In this document: piece by piece, positions 11,101 to 18,777 of the stretch
Layout: the number at the start of each line of letters is the position of its first letter
How positions within the stretch are numbered: the first letter of the stretch is position 1
From: Ordospora colligata OC4
Taxonomy: Eukaryota > Microsporidia > Ordosporidae
Length of the DNA stretch: 64,000 bases
Direction: 5' to 3'
Assembly (NCBI RefSeq): GCF_000803265.1
Contig: NW_014575403.1
Span: 62,001 to 126,000 of the forward strand
The notes under the pieces: generated by a model
What the model was told of the DNA's origin: nothing
The model's input: the letters and a program-made list of their open reading frames with translations, nothing else
The model's database searches: none
Made by a program: the position numbers and the translations under genes

Positions 11101-11783
11101 CTGTGTAGAGTCGTCAAGGTCACAAGTTTCTTGCTGCTTCTAAGCACATCACACATGAAAACAAACATCTTGCTTCTGAAAACCTCAAATGCATAGCACA
11201 TTTGCATGTAAAACTCTCGCCAAAACATCTTTTCTTCTGCAAATGTTTGCTTCTTTCTTGTGTTGACAGATTCATACAGTTTCTTTATCTCAGCTACCCA
11301 TACCTTACACACTTTGCACACTGTACTCAGCTCATCTTCTGAAAGCACAAACTCAATTTCAATTCCACTGTCTGCAATACATGAGTACTTCTCATATATC
11401 TGCTCTATTTCTCGGATGCTTGTTGCAGTGCCAGCTCCATGTTTATCCTGTGATTCAGATTCTCTTGTAAGCATACTTGACAGCTGCCTCAGCAATCCAT
11501 GTGCCTCCTTGTGCACAACAAACGGCATCTCTGCCCTGAGGATCGACAATATTGCTGGCTCAACAAACCCTGACATCGCCTCATGCATAAATTCATGCCC
11601 ACCTTTGAATATCAGCAATCCTTGGCTGCTTGCCTTGACAATGCATGAACTTTTATTAATTGGCTGTGATGTGTATGGGCTTATGCTTCCTTTGGCATCA
11701 AGAACCCACCAGCCACCAGAAAGGCCTCCAAATACACTCTCAGCATTGCATATTGCGTCGAGAAATGGATTGTTTGTATGCAT
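2187..11783 (-). CDS. DYN1: Cytoplasmic dynein heavy chain, shortened
   Basis: A 3,198-residue minus-end microtubule motor, shorter than the ~4,100-4,600 residues of fungal and animal forms. Tail and linker occupy roughly residues 1-1600. AAA1 has a good Walker A (GRSGTGKTE, ~1658), Walker B CFDEFNRL and MNTGYKGR. AAA2 has GANGVGKS (~1876) and FVFDGP. AAA3 (GKEGVGKQ, ~2073) and AAA4 (GPKMSGKH, ~2323) have lost the Ser/Thr after the P-loop lysine. A stalk coiled coil (~2465-2790) encloses a microtubule-binding tip starting near IKAMNNPPE (~2594). Only ~410 residues follow, where AAA5, AAA6 and the C-terminal domain normally take ~800-1,100. The start at 11783 follows ACCCTTC and clears the divergent neighbour; an in-frame extension upstream would overlap it. 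Confidence 0.95.
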   Translation of the reverse strand: MHTNNPFLDAICNAESVFGGLSGGWWVLDAKGSISPYTSQPINKSSCIVKASSQGLLIFKGGHEFMHEAMSGFVEPAILSILRAEMPFVVHKEAHGLLRQLSSMLTRESESQDKHGAGTATSIREIEQIYEKYSCIADSGIEIEFVLSEDELSTVCKVCKVWVAEIKKLYESVNTRKKQTFAEEKMFWREFYMQMCYAFEVFRSKMFVFMCDVLRSSKKLVTLTTLHSLSSSNRYLDVGQKLNEFYHKMDFDRIYSAKSLVEFMNAFANVFIEITGSIQNQSRIVRRSVFTHMNGLIALVADRVLECESFEMIKCCEEMFSKCISNMKLLDEHIEDDATETQSLECMHIDDGNWMCAFQQIHMDFIEARDALAYLWIFKSIGKMIFGVHPSLNDPDGLEMHNHHINQNEEFKRMETEFYRLTSEMTLLFGISQDRIEFVDVCRETFKNRKFTRIDLRDYERLVSDSFNFICDQDLYFDINAFYTCFPWTNGKMNDIPISTMMENASGFSRLYKVMMFFKPLVCCSVFSERTFEKRLRMINHFRFLFEIDVIPVHGEFSRRIVYLFRLFGMYEEAWAIFKAFFGDEEQSIAQLSEYAKRKKALEMSIAHEIRQWLMKHPESYGIERNILDVVNSPEGQWRIEVRLDMHVVRLINEYMVLMSMDRIDVVGLYMAKSIIENMDVLVRIKPVYERLSSGCDVFHDILECITDDMDIFCNEIDAVFESLSKITNIEWKSVACRDLDEFEAKMLILEQKVYAYKFFVKKICRGGMKRVFSMHLDSGDMFSTDCTAYLRFFEFYDKDIVMRTIERSMKNVFIQYLENVIECLHKVDVRLFISKHKFMKIKNNGGLECSESAEETWTVIDGYTLSPGIDEYFKILERIFPSEEQYFFSKVFEKISAGDEVCVLIEKIIEKVVEGYERCVAVLNKCVIEELPSDLVTRFNVIAEMNECAKKLMNNTIPFFVFESVDVTKYLLMFETVCNEVSRYVDVMNGVVCENLEYDGCIREEDANNIDVLLLSVCNALCVKEYIESEDFKCIERLNNIVCEYELEKPRIGREEIERRKYNAVMNSEMMIERFVSNVPLDSILTKRLMLQNEMNLVCKEFEVLMMERDLDVFDRMLVCIEDRNLILRAEITNMNKVLRIMSAVMIYNDVDQWMKDIKSKRKDFERYSNIIRRYEHQLIDEIDVLEFNTFLESFVRITEDDLSNGEANTNVNRNRCCKWYEAFIEKINIYRDALEYFDDILSDGMKKYEYGKMCLGEFVRQFNRNEIEEKIHECKMEGEVRRYLNNALQRFGEVYLEISDVHELPRIMLLDEVESKLYGMLAEHESVMRFNTRGVLQDEVDVLNESLNGCIETICCVRQVYEGLQGLLNVFTSKELMLEAERYKRIKERFFYGLQNDGYNIQMAFQSKKINDSDEREKCIVAIKSLIPLQKEFVKMKEDIDELKKGLCKFLDMRRQNAPRLYFVSDENLIRALNDRLYYGEILRLTFNVDMMHQEGKMITGFVSGGEEIELTDEVSTEKDIDEFVMNFENEIQKKMRKSFDYCMYNQDLDGIETKVPAIVSELVDELRYFEGNNHGRSTPKIMLLDNEMKNNAGALRMYPKPIIFEGEVYVEAFSRRKYGFEYYPPTDIVFTPLVCRILCTIEVTLRKLSGLILYGRSGTGKTESVKYYCRTIGVPVFVFCCNAECSFKTLERVIRGACLVGMYVCFDEFNRLSAQIMSGVTELILGSKEKTKFFLTMNTGYKGRYELPRSLRVIFGETRVDVPDRKEVIEYYCGHESTRVYELICRLEYNVSKKAHYDFGLRAIRTIIRGVETNIAEWMARFYMSSFDSADRKMFLREFKSVFDKDFDRNLKYEDLLVHGLSCMRAALVFGANGVGKSMMIKKASKMRNSRCFYYNPKNMLSVFGGYNDTTGEWQDGIFLQDLRRCLCICSGDECWFVFDGPIESLWMEDFNSVLDMSKVLCLSSGERIRIPENFRFIFESVCIEEVTPATLTRVFIVYVERNCDVIENVMDMNEQHAMSGRCIRYDGRDVEKYEFVNLVGTRELIFYARCILDLARDERVFFIQGKEGVGKQALVREIFGERSVHVCACDLTVEKLMQMVDGERKRRANGEEEHEWRVVMYIYGMEKKSVNATEIVREYNEYGRIGGLKIVGLVIICGFSTYDGDMQESVNRVLNKVICVVMEEPKEIASVFRNILHNALRCTKHLNEFEKIMEIVMFVYKKMNVSIKKMVKFIRMLGEVLKDAWQIVDLIYFEAGMHFRRVDELREKIHEIFGSVPEEIGFDIESKKFGTYFRLKEISMVGSVLYRGCNLVVEGPKMSGKHWLVEECIKKLDVSVKMIEWMDEKVIDGQTVIFVEDSKLLDKQVVDESFVLKLQRLLRYSIDLEKLFLMIGDGQRNDCIEQIKSSFVDKNGVDIDLFFGENGFEQVSEAPEIDDIVVRHPDECKHCSVVSTKSYCKAIDFGMCFIRIAEEFRCQEVKRRKFLNDGIVKIEEFEREVILLRKESAVKKEGLEDLKKIIDVKLEKIAEEQLKMEEERGSIEFKKKEIDEFLALNVGRRRMVDEKIGYARESLEESNKGIREISKGSLSEIKAMNNPPEIIKNTVEAVFLLIEGQSRIERRIEWKRLVQYMKGEDFVAKVMTCGDVCVCIMLEKLIEDPGFTYERAMKASKACALLFSWIVAKHRHAKILQEIKPLEDEISEIECKIRSTQEQLNTEEKRLQAVEEMIDGMKREYMELECKLDDIKTEVEMIDMKAVQIDWVVQSLSDEIEKWRRNKNECPIVYMLSSNEWMLSHSRNVFVRDCDIARVIEGRRHVCTRVGDKSCRQVLMSSEEYGNDVVVYGCEVFDKEIYKALKRQMRNRRSVIMLVSETDRNVYAEYTYMCNREERFKVEEETNLEEMEENLIELITGNGGLNEIFEHKKKMDAARENKKQNACKKRMYAILNGVFDLKSKYFFERYAMRLSFRIYKEYIEKVMYMKVCELMGNENEILKLFENDTTGKVERTVREFAEYFYSWMGSRSMRRNLDVVKEIKEGLFDYTLMKASDEIIYAIEKEIDVSQTISAGCVESNIRIFEMLSERCTEEKIYFVKNIHFLGDVKKTGNCRFIFTIDEGQKHRLVDDTRFIFCKMDVSSEEIRRYVLSTARADDELVDFHMRMVNMNADLSIRDLILYAESRDECNEEYLKTLIYNCRIDS

Positions 11784-11845
11784 GAAGGGTATATCGGGAT
11801 GCAATGAATAGCAATAGGCACTACTGTCAACAAACAATCCCTGTA
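11784..11845. promoter_or_regulatory. 62-bp divergent promoter between dynein and an unknown gene
   Basis: The two start codons face away from each other with only 62 bp between them. Each has a CCC motif on its own coding strand just upstream of the ATG: ACCCTTC before the dynein ATG and TCCCTGTA before the plus-strand ATG. This is a compact example of the start-proximal CCC element seen through the window, and shows that both transcription starts must lie within or beyond this very short stretch. Confidence 0.6.
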
Positions 11846-12763
11846 ATGGATGTAGAAACACTGAGAAGAAGCAGAGAAATGCATGTTGACGAAATGAACA
11901 AGACAATAAGCGAAATGAACGAGTTTATCGGAATGAACCTGAATGAAATAAGAGATGCATTGACTGTGTGTGTTGCAGAATCCAAATATGTAGATATCGA
12001 TGAACTTAGAGCATTTGTAGAGCATAGAATAAATCAGTACATTGTATTAATAAATGAAAAGAAAAGAGATTCTATTAAGTATTTAGTGCATGGAAAGATA
12101 AACAAGGATGCAGTAGATGCAATCATAATAACTGAGTATTGCTACACTATGTTAATTCACAGAGAAGAATCAGATGATAGGAGAATTAGCCTAGAAATTA
12201 ACAATGAGAAGAATGCACAACAAGAAAAACTCAATGTTTTTGTAAATATAATAACAGGAACAATAACAATAAGATTTACAAATGGCCACGAAACAGTGGT
12301 TAATAACGGATCAATCGATTGCGAATATAATTCATTGCGAGATCTATTCTCAAGTGACTTCCAACTGAGCATAAACAAGAATCAAATGAATGTTGATCTC
12401 CTTAACATGAAGCTTAAGATGGGAATAGAAGCATTCAAAATTGCTGTTGAAAGTCCAGAAGACTGCCTTTACAAACTTATATCATACAAAACCTGCAAAG
12501 ATCACGGTGTTCCTGTTATTGTATCAAATGAAGACACGATTGATATTGCTGATGATGATCTTGAGCATCTGCATTACAGAGTTCAGCAGCAAATAGCTGA
12601 TGTGATATCAATGCAGATCGCAGATGTATCAAAAGCATATTTGATAAACTATCTTCTAGTCATGCTGATAGGCCTTTCAGGAAAGGTTGACCTGAGTTAC
12701 TTCATCAACAAAAAAGAAATGTACATGCTGTACTGGGCCATGCCAACTGCTCTAAATAAATAA
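11846..12763 (+). CDS. Hypothetical protein, 305 residues
   Basis: Not recognised. The start at 11846 is set by CCCTGTA immediately upstream; an in-frame ATG at 11804 would reduce the spacing to dynein to 20 bp. The N-terminal ~60 residues are strongly charged and helical with regularly spaced Met/Ile (NKTISEMNEF). A middle region (~130-160) alternates beta-like hydrophobics (NVFVNIITGTITIRF). The C-terminal ~100 residues are helical with a hydrophobic stretch (YLINYLLVMLIGLSG) that could be a buried helix or weak membrane segment. There is no signal peptide, zinc motif or P-loop. It shares a divergent promoter with dynein, but that alone does not imply a dynein accessory role. Confidence 0.75.
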   Translation: MDVETLRRSREMHVDEMNKTISEMNEFIGMNLNEIRDALTVCVAESKYVDIDELRAFVEHRINQYIVLINEKKRDSIKYLVHGKINKDAVDAIIITEYCYTMLIHREESDDRRISLEINNEKNAQQEKLNVFVNIITGTITIRFTNGHETVVNNGSIDCEYNSLRDLFSSDFQLSINKNQMNVDLLNMKLKMGIEAFKIAVESPEDCLYKLISYKTCKDHGVPVIVSNEDTIDIADDDLEHLHYRVQQQIADVISMQIADVSKAYLINYLLVMLIGLSGKVDLSYFINKKEMYMLYWAMPTALNK

Positions 12764-12798
12764 AGATGTTTAATTTGAATACTACAACAATTGCCTCA

Positions 12799-13932
12799 CT
12801 ATGAAAGCTTCAGTAACGAGCCATCGACACTCTTAGATCTTGTCTTCAGTGCCTTTTGCAGCTGTGCCTCATCGTATGTAAAAACAAAGTCTTGTCCATG
12901 GATCCTTAGCATTTTATATGCACATAGAGTTCCTATTATATCGTCTTCAGCAATATATGTTTCTTTCGAAATCTGGCTGATGCTTGCTTCTTCGTGTCTC
13001 GAGAAATACTCAACAATCGCCTCTACCCAGTATGCCCTGTAGCTCAGAAGTCCAAGATCACTCAGTGGCTTTTCAGGCCCTGCAATTATCTTTTCTCGCT
13101 TGCTGAGAAGATAAGAAAAGTCCATCAGAATCCGCCCGTACCCCTTCCTCTGTTCAAAAGGAAGCGTTAGGATGCATGCAAGGTTATAACCTTGTTCTGA
13201 GATCTTTTCCTTCGAAAAATATCCTACTATCTGGTATCCGTTCTCTTCGAGCCTACATAGCACATAGAACATAAACACATCTATATCGTAGTACAATGAC
13301 TTGTGGTCTAGAAACAGCTTTGATAGTAGCGAAAGATTCCTACAATAATTCTTTTGTATATAGCCATCACATTCAAAAAAGCTTAAGGTACCGTCTCTGT
13401 ATATCTCTCGTCCTGGAGGGTGCCTAAGATTGCATTTCTTTGCATGTTCTACAAGGCTCTCCATTGTTGCAAGGTAGTATAAACAAAACTCGCATATATA
13501 AACAATGTCACTCTCAGCCACTGCCTTTGGATATGGAGAAAAGTACCAGGCATCCACAAGGTGATTTCTCATCATGATTTTCTTGATGTTTTTTATTTTG
13601 AATTCTTCATCATGCGGTGGCTTTTCAAGAACTGGATCTACAACCTCGTGCTCCTTACCATCTTCTGAATGCTTACGTTGCTTATTTGCCTTTGATTTTT
13701 CAGTTTTCTTCTTTGGCACATCCACCAGGGCAGGATCGCTCAGGTCAATCAGTGTCCCATCGATCCACTCATCAAGCCTTCTATTGAGATCCACATAGTG
13801 GACATAGAATTCAAGCATTGAGTGCTTGCCAGTTCTTTTGCCAAGAATCTCTGCCTTCAACACCACGAGCTTGTCCTCAACGTGCTTTCTTACAGGGACC
13901 TTGAATCCTATGCAGACATCCTCGAGTTTCAT
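12799..13932 (-). CDS. ESA1: MYST-family histone acetyltransferase (Esa1/Tip60-like)
   Basis: A 377-residue nuclear acetyltransferase, expected to be the catalytic subunit of a NuA4-like complex acetylating H4 and H2A. Order: a chromo-barrel (~1-70, with YVHYVDLNRRLDEWI), a short basic/acidic linker, a C2HC zinc finger (CEFC then H and C in EHAKKCNLRHPPG), and the catalytic domain. LFLDHKSLYYDIDVF contains the lysine autoacetylated in Esa1. NLACILTLP carries the catalytic cysteine, QRKGYGR the acetyl-CoA loop, and KPLSDLGLLSYRAYW the family signature. The order and completeness match Esa1 better than Sas2 or Sas3. It is divergent from NIP7 with 58 bp between starts; no CCC motif precedes this ATG. 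Confidence 0.93.
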   Translation of the reverse strand: MKLEDVCIGFKVPVRKHVEDKLVVLKAEILGKRTGKHSMLEFYVHYVDLNRRLDEWIDGTLIDLSDPALVDVPKKKTEKSKANKQRKHSEDGKEHEVVDPVLEKPPHDEEFKIKNIKKIMMRNHLVDAWYFSPYPKAVAESDIVYICEFCLYYLATMESLVEHAKKCNLRHPPGREIYRDGTLSFFECDGYIQKNYCRNLSLLSKLFLDHKSLYYDIDVFMFYVLCRLEENGYQIVGYFSKEKISEQGYNLACILTLPFEQRKGYGRILMDFSYLLSKREKIIAGPEKPLSDLGLLSYRAYWVEAIVEYFSRHEEASISQISKETYIAEDDIIGTLCAYKMLRIHGQDFVFTYDEAQLQKALKTRSKSVDGSLLKLS

Positions 13933-13990
13933 TGTGTCTTTTTATGCGGCTTGTGTGCAAATTTTTTAAACAGACTCAGCTTCCCTCCGG

Positions 13991-14524
13991 ATGAGAGACT
14001 TGAAACCACAGGAGAAGAAAGATGTTCTTGAGAAGTTGAACTTTTTTATTGGAGACAATGTGAACAGGATAATCGACGAGAAGAACAAGATAGTCTTACA
14101 CAATCAGCGTGTGATGCTTGTTTCTGAAAAGGTTAAGGCAGCAACATCTATGATTCCCAGGAAGTGTATTGCAATAGCTGGGACTGTGCTTGGCAAGTTT
14201 ACGAAGACTGGGAAGTTCCGACTGAGAGTATCTTCACTGCATATTTTATCGCGGTATGCAATCCATAGAGTCTGGATTAAGAGCAGTGCTGAAATGTGCT
14301 ATTTGTATGGCAATAACTCGTTGAAGTCGCATGTTTTCCGGCTGTCTGAAGGAATTCCTCAGAATGCAGGTGTGGTGGTGTATAATCAGAATGATGTTCC
14401 TCTTGGGTTTGGAGTAACCTCACTGAGTGCACAAGCATACTCAGCAGCGAAGGGCCATGCACTTGTTCTTCTACGACAGGTAGATGCAGGATTGTATATT
14501 CGTGATGAGGTGCATGCTTTATGA
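13991..14524 (+). CDS. NIP7: NIP7, 60S ribosome biogenesis factor
   Basis: A 177-residue protein matching the normal NIP7 length of about 180. It acts in the nucleolus on pre-60S particles and 27S pre-rRNA processing. The N-terminal alpha/beta domain begins MRDLKPQE and includes KFTKTGKFRLRV; the C-terminal PUA domain has WIKSSAEMCYLYGN, VVVYNQNDVPLGFGV and a closing YIRDE. All are canonical NIP7 positions. TTCCCTCCGG directly upstream supports this start. It is followed by the Dhr1-like helicase, another ribosome-assembly gene in the same orientation, about 100 bp downstream. Confidence 0.95.
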   Translation: MRDLKPQEKKDVLEKLNFFIGDNVNRIIDEKNKIVLHNQRVMLVSEKVKAATSMIPRKCIAIAGTVLGKFTKTGKFRLRVSSLHILSRYAIHRVWIKSSAEMCYLYGNNSLKSHVFRLSEGIPQNAGVVVYNQNDVPLGFGVTSLSAQAYSAAKGHALVLLRQVDAGLYIRDEVHAL

Positions 14525-14626
14525 GATATATAAATTGGTATTGATATTTATAGTGTTGTTGTGATATTATTGTAAGTTGAGGCTTGCAGCAAGTAATTGA
14601 ATTATGAAATGTCCCATTGTGCAGAG

Positions 14627-17068
14627 ATGAGCAAGAAGGAAAGACTTTTGAAGAAGTATCTTGAGAAGAAGCAGAGACAGAGAAGCAGAGACGAGTTGTA
14701 TGAGGAAATAGCAAAGCTCAAAAGACCGAGAGCAGCTGATGATGCATGCAAACCAAACAAAAAAAGACGAGCAGAAGTTGTTGGTGCTGGCAATCAGAGT
14801 ATTGAATGCAGGACATATGCTGAGGAAGATAGCATAAGTATTGATATTAATGAAGATGTTGGAGAAGTGCAATCTCAATGTGATGAAATGATTGGTAATA
14901 CAAGGGAAGAAGATACAAACAGTAGCGATGATTTAGATAAGAAGGATCAGGATGTATATGAAAAGTATGAAGATGCTGTGGACATTATAATACCCGAATA
15001 TTGCTTGCTTGAGAATGAATTAAACAGTAAACAGAATAATGAGAAGTTAAATTTATGCATGGATAATTGCCGTCAAGTAGATGATGAGAAGTTACAGTTA
15101 TCAATTGACAATTATGATAAAGTAGATGACGAACAAACAGATAAGGCTAAGCACTTAATACCAAAAGAGTATGAAACAAGAGTGTTTGCACAAAGAAAGT
15201 CAGAGATTGAAGAGAACAGAAAGAAACTTCCGATATATTACGAGAAGGCAGAGATCATCCATGCCGTTCGAAGTTCGTCAATTGTGTTTGTACAAGGAGT
15301 AACAGGCTGTGGAAAGACAACACAGATTCCTCAGTTTCTTTATGAAGGAGGATTTGCAATTCATGGCATTATAGGAATTACACAGCCAAGAAGAGTGTCA
15401 GCAACGTCTATATGCAGTAGAATCAACGAGGAGATCAATGAGGATCTCTGTGGATATAAGATACGATATGAATCGACTGTTACATCAGACACACGCATTA
15501 AAGTGATGACAGATGGAGTACTGATGAAGGAGATACAGGAGGATTTTATGCTGCAAAAATACTCAGTGATAATTATTGACGAAATACATGAACGAAGCAT
15601 CAATATTGATATGTTGCTTGCGATTCTTCCCAGAGTTGTGAAGATGAGGAAGCGAATGGGAAATGAACTGAAGCTTGTACTGATGAGTGCCACAGGGGAT
15701 GTTGATGAGTTCAAGAGAATATTTGGAGAGATGACTGTTCTGAGATGTCCTGAGCAGAGTTTCCAAGTAAATACTTTCTACGAAGAAAAGACTGATGAAG
15801 ACTACTTGAGTATGGCTTATGAAAGAGTAAAAAGAATTGTGGGGTGTGGAAGTACATCAAGAAGAAAGAAAAATGGAGTAGGTAGAGGAGATGTGATTGG
15901 ATCCAATGTACAGAATGACAAGGATGCAGCTATTCTTGTATTTCTTACATGCAAGCAAGATATATATGACTTAAAGAATAGGCTTGAATGTTCTGGAATG
16001 GACATAACTGTGCTTCCATTGCATTCTTCGCTATCGAAGGATGAGCAGAGCTTGGTTTTTGGGAAGACCGAGTACAGAAAGGTTATTTTAGCAACAAATA
16101 TTGCAGAAACAAGCATTACAATTGCGGATGTTGTTTTTGTAGTGGACTCTGGAAGGGTGAAGAATAAGGTGATGGATTTTGAGGGATTCGCAAGGTATTC
16201 AATAGACTTCATAACAAAGTCAAGTGCTGCACAGAGAATGGGGAGAGCAGGACGTACAGGACCTGGAGTGTGCTATAGGCTATATAGTGGAGAAACATAT
16301 GAAAAGTTCTATGAGTTTAGTGTACCACAGATACTAAGGTCTCCTCTTGATGATGTTGTGCTGTTTATTCTATCGCTGGGGATCCGGAATGTAAATGAAT
16401 TCCCATTTGTATCAAGACCCAGCATAAAGTGTATAGACGAGGCAATCATGCATCTAAAGAGCTTAGGTGCAGTGGACAGTTCATCAAGACTCACAGGCAT
16501 GGGAAAGACAATGTCTAGATATCCAGTTGAGTCGAGATTGGCAAGACTACTTTGTGTGAATGGATGCGAAGACGTACTTGTTGAGCTTGCCTGTATAGTG
16601 AGTCTGATTTCATCTGGAATCGATATTCGAAGAGCCAAGGAGAGTCAAATGTATTTTGAAAGCAGTAAAAGTGATTTCATGGTGCAACTGGCTATTCTGA
16701 ATGACTTTCTCAAGAGCAAAGCTAGAAAATCATTCTGTCAGCGTCTTGGATTGAACTACACTTCAATGATTGAGGTAATGAAAATGAGCAAACGTATACT
16801 GGCAATGAAAGGACACTCGAGCAATCTGTGCATCAACATCTTACCTGATAAGTGCTCTAGGATTTGCAACATCATATACCGTGCATTTGCAGATCGACTT
16901 GCTGTTCCATCACTTGACTCGTACTTCTTCCGTGGTGAAGAGGTATTTATATCTAAGGACAGTGTTTTAGCAGAGCCTAACTGTTATGTTGTTTTTGAAA
17001 GTCTTTTATACAGCGGTGGCAAGCAGTATATGAGGAACATCACAGTCTTGGATCACGAGTGGTTGTAG
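14627..17068 (+). CDS. ECM16: DEAH/RHA RNA helicase, Dhr1/DHX37-like
   Basis: An 813-residue helicase. The first ~190 residues are acidic, low complexity and poorly conserved. The core starts at the KKLPIYY motif, with Walker A GVTGCGKTTQ, Ia TQPRRVSA, motif II DEIH (not DEAH), SAT, TNIAETSIT and QRMGRAGRTGPG, then winged-helix, ratchet and OB regions. IIGITQPRR, KIRYESTV, MTDGVLMKEI and NIDMLLAILPRVVKMR fit DHX37/Dhr1, which releases U3 snoRNA from pre-ribosomes, better than the splicing helicases Prp2/16/22/43. ATG 14627 is preferred because a CCC lies 10 bases upstream; ATG 14609 would add six residues. The shortened N-terminus relative to yeast Dhr1 (~1,270 residues) fits genome reduction. 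Confidence 0.85.
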   Translation: MSKKERLLKKYLEKKQRQRSRDELYEEIAKLKRPRAADDACKPNKKRRAEVVGAGNQSIECRTYAEEDSISIDINEDVGEVQSQCDEMIGNTREEDTNSSDDLDKKDQDVYEKYEDAVDIIIPEYCLLENELNSKQNNEKLNLCMDNCRQVDDEKLQLSIDNYDKVDDEQTDKAKHLIPKEYETRVFAQRKSEIEENRKKLPIYYEKAEIIHAVRSSSIVFVQGVTGCGKTTQIPQFLYEGGFAIHGIIGITQPRRVSATSICSRINEEINEDLCGYKIRYESTVTSDTRIKVMTDGVLMKEIQEDFMLQKYSVIIIDEIHERSINIDMLLAILPRVVKMRKRMGNELKLVLMSATGDVDEFKRIFGEMTVLRCPEQSFQVNTFYEEKTDEDYLSMAYERVKRIVGCGSTSRRKKNGVGRGDVIGSNVQNDKDAAILVFLTCKQDIYDLKNRLECSGMDITVLPLHSSLSKDEQSLVFGKTEYRKVILATNIAETSITIADVVFVVDSGRVKNKVMDFEGFARYSIDFITKSSAAQRMGRAGRTGPGVCYRLYSGETYEKFYEFSVPQILRSPLDDVVLFILSLGIRNVNEFPFVSRPSIKCIDEAIMHLKSLGAVDSSSRLTGMGKTMSRYPVESRLARLLCVNGCEDVLVELACIVSLISSGIDIRRAKESQMYFESSKSDFMVQLAILNDFLKSKARKSFCQRLGLNYTSMIEVMKMSKRILAMKGHSSNLCINILPDKCSRICNIIYRAFADRLAVPSLDSYFFRGEEVFISKDSVLAEPNCYVVFESLLYSGGKQYMRNITVLDHEWL

Positions 17069-17135
17069 AAGAGAACGATTCGTAAATATCACAGCGATTT
17101 GAGCGCCTTGAACACATTTCGAATAAATCAGGATA

Positions 17136-18536
17136 TTATTTATTTTGTTTTCTGCTACGTTTTCTGTTCAGTTTGGTCTTTTTTACGTCCCTGCTGTCTT
17201 TGAGTGCTTTTTTATCTGGTTTTTCAAACTTATCAAATTTCACATACTTCAGCTCAGCCATCCCAGGAACCTTCTCAAGGAAGAAAAGATCCACAAGAGA
17301 GTTGTAATCCAATCCCTTATAATCAAGAATATACGAAACAATATGCTCTTTGTACGATCGAATGTAAGATACGAATGCTTTCACACCAGCATCAAGTAGC
17401 TCTGATGTAATCTTTGCCTTAATGTCTTCATAGATCACAGACGGATCAATTGCTTTACTGCATTCTGCCACACAAATCCCCTTGAGCTTCAGAAACTCAA
17501 TATATGCCTTTTCATTCGGCATGACAAACAGAACAGACTCGCCCTTGCTCCCGTTCCTTGCTGTCCTGCCACTGCGGTGCACTATGTTGTTGTAATCCTT
17601 TGGAACATCAAAATGCACCACTAGCTCCACCTCCTTGAAGTCAATGCCCCTTGCGGCAACATCTGTGCAAAAAAGCATGCCTTCGCAAGCAACAAACTGC
17701 TCATAAACCTTACTCCTTTCTTCCTGAGCCATCTTTCCATGGATCTTGCTTACATGCGCTACTCCAAACTCTACAAACAGGCTCGAAAAAAAGTCAACCT
17801 GGCTGCAAGTTGCAAAAAATACAATGCATCGTCGCTTTGTAGCAATCTCCATCAGTGCCAATATCTTATCCACTGGCTTTATTACAACGTATTCAAGACA
17901 AACAGGCATTGCTCCACTTCCAACCTTGATTTTTACTGGATTCCTGAGCAGAACAAGAGAGAGCTTATCCACTGACTCATTTATCGTTGCTGAAAACAAT
18001 CCAGCTGTTCTACTTCTTGGGAGCATTTTCATTATCTGCATTAGCTTCTCCTCAAATCCATATCCAAGAAGTTTATCTGCCTCATCCAAAATAATGTATC
18101 TAACCTTGGCAAACTGCTTTGGATACTTGATTATGATTTCAAAAAGCCTCCCTGGAGTTCCCACTGCAATATGAATGCATTTCTGCATCTTTGCATAATC
18201 ATCCTCTATATCAATCCCACCAATGAAGCATTCACAGCTGCACTTGAACATGTCTGCAACCGCCTTGATTTGTAGAGACAACTCTCTTGTGGGTACAATC
18301 ACAACTGCAACCACTTCTGCATTGTCAGTGACGCTTGTGTACACGTAGTCAAGGATTGGAGTAAGGAAAGCCATTGTTTTTCCTGTTCCAGTTGGTGCCT
18401 GCACTATGACATCCTTGCCCTTCAGCATCTCTGGAATACATGCTCTTTGCACTTCCGTCATCACATCAAATCCACACTCCTTGACATCCTCTTTCAATTT
18501 GACATTCATATTGAGACTGTGCATTGTTCCATCCAT
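17136..18536 (-). CDS. SPB4: DEAD-box RNA helicase SPB4 (DDX55-like)
   Basis: A 466-residue ATP-dependent RNA helicase for 60S subunit assembly. All core motifs are visible: Q-motif region (FDVMTEVQ), APTGTGKT, PTRELS, GTPGRL, DEAD, SAT, HGKM, CTDVAARGID and HRSGRTAR. Assignment to SPB4 rests on TGLFSAT-like AGLFSAT, ARGIDFKEVELVVHFD, and the C-terminal extension KAFVSYIRSYKEHI followed by LDYNSLVDLFFLEKVPGMAEL, the characteristic SPB4/DDX55 tail, then a basic end. The start is the first in-frame ATG; a second at 18524 is equally possible, and neither has a CCC motif. The 3' end is 67 bp from the convergent helicase gene. Confidence 0.9.
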   Translation of the reverse strand: MDGTMHSLNMNVKLKEDVKECGFDVMTEVQRACIPEMLKGKDVIVQAPTGTGKTMAFLTPILDYVYTSVTDNAEVVAVVIVPTRELSLQIKAVADMFKCSCECFIGGIDIEDDYAKMQKCIHIAVGTPGRLFEIIIKYPKQFAKVRYIILDEADKLLGYGFEEKLMQIMKMLPRSRTAGLFSATINESVDKLSLVLLRNPVKIKVGSGAMPVCLEYVVIKPVDKILALMEIATKRRCIVFFATCSQVDFFSSLFVEFGVAHVSKIHGKMAQEERSKVYEQFVACEGMLFCTDVAARGIDFKEVELVVHFDVPKDYNNIVHRSGRTARNGSKGESVLFVMPNEKAYIEFLKLKGICVAECSKAIDPSVIYEDIKAKITSELLDAGVKAFVSYIRSYKEHIVSYILDYKGLDYNSLVDLFFLEKVPGMAELKYVKFDKFEKPDKKALKDSRDVKKTKLNRKRSRKQNK

Positions 18537-18777
18537 AACAAGGAACAATCGTTATTTTGAATTTAATCATTACATTGAAGCAGTATATAGCATGGATGTG
18601 AACGTGAATTTTATGTTAACATTTGCATATTAATGTTATTTTTTACTATTATCCATTCATTCACTTACCATCATAAACATTCACCTACACCCATCTATTA
18701 ACTCATCATCATACACTTACCTAAGCATCTACATACTTACAACATCACCATCTAATATTTTAATTAAGCTGCCATTA

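Noticed and set aside
18660..18745. Several minus-strand GTAAGT sequences between SPB4 and eIF2B-epsilon
   Set aside because: They come from simple CACTTAC repeats; no branch point or flanking coding exons.
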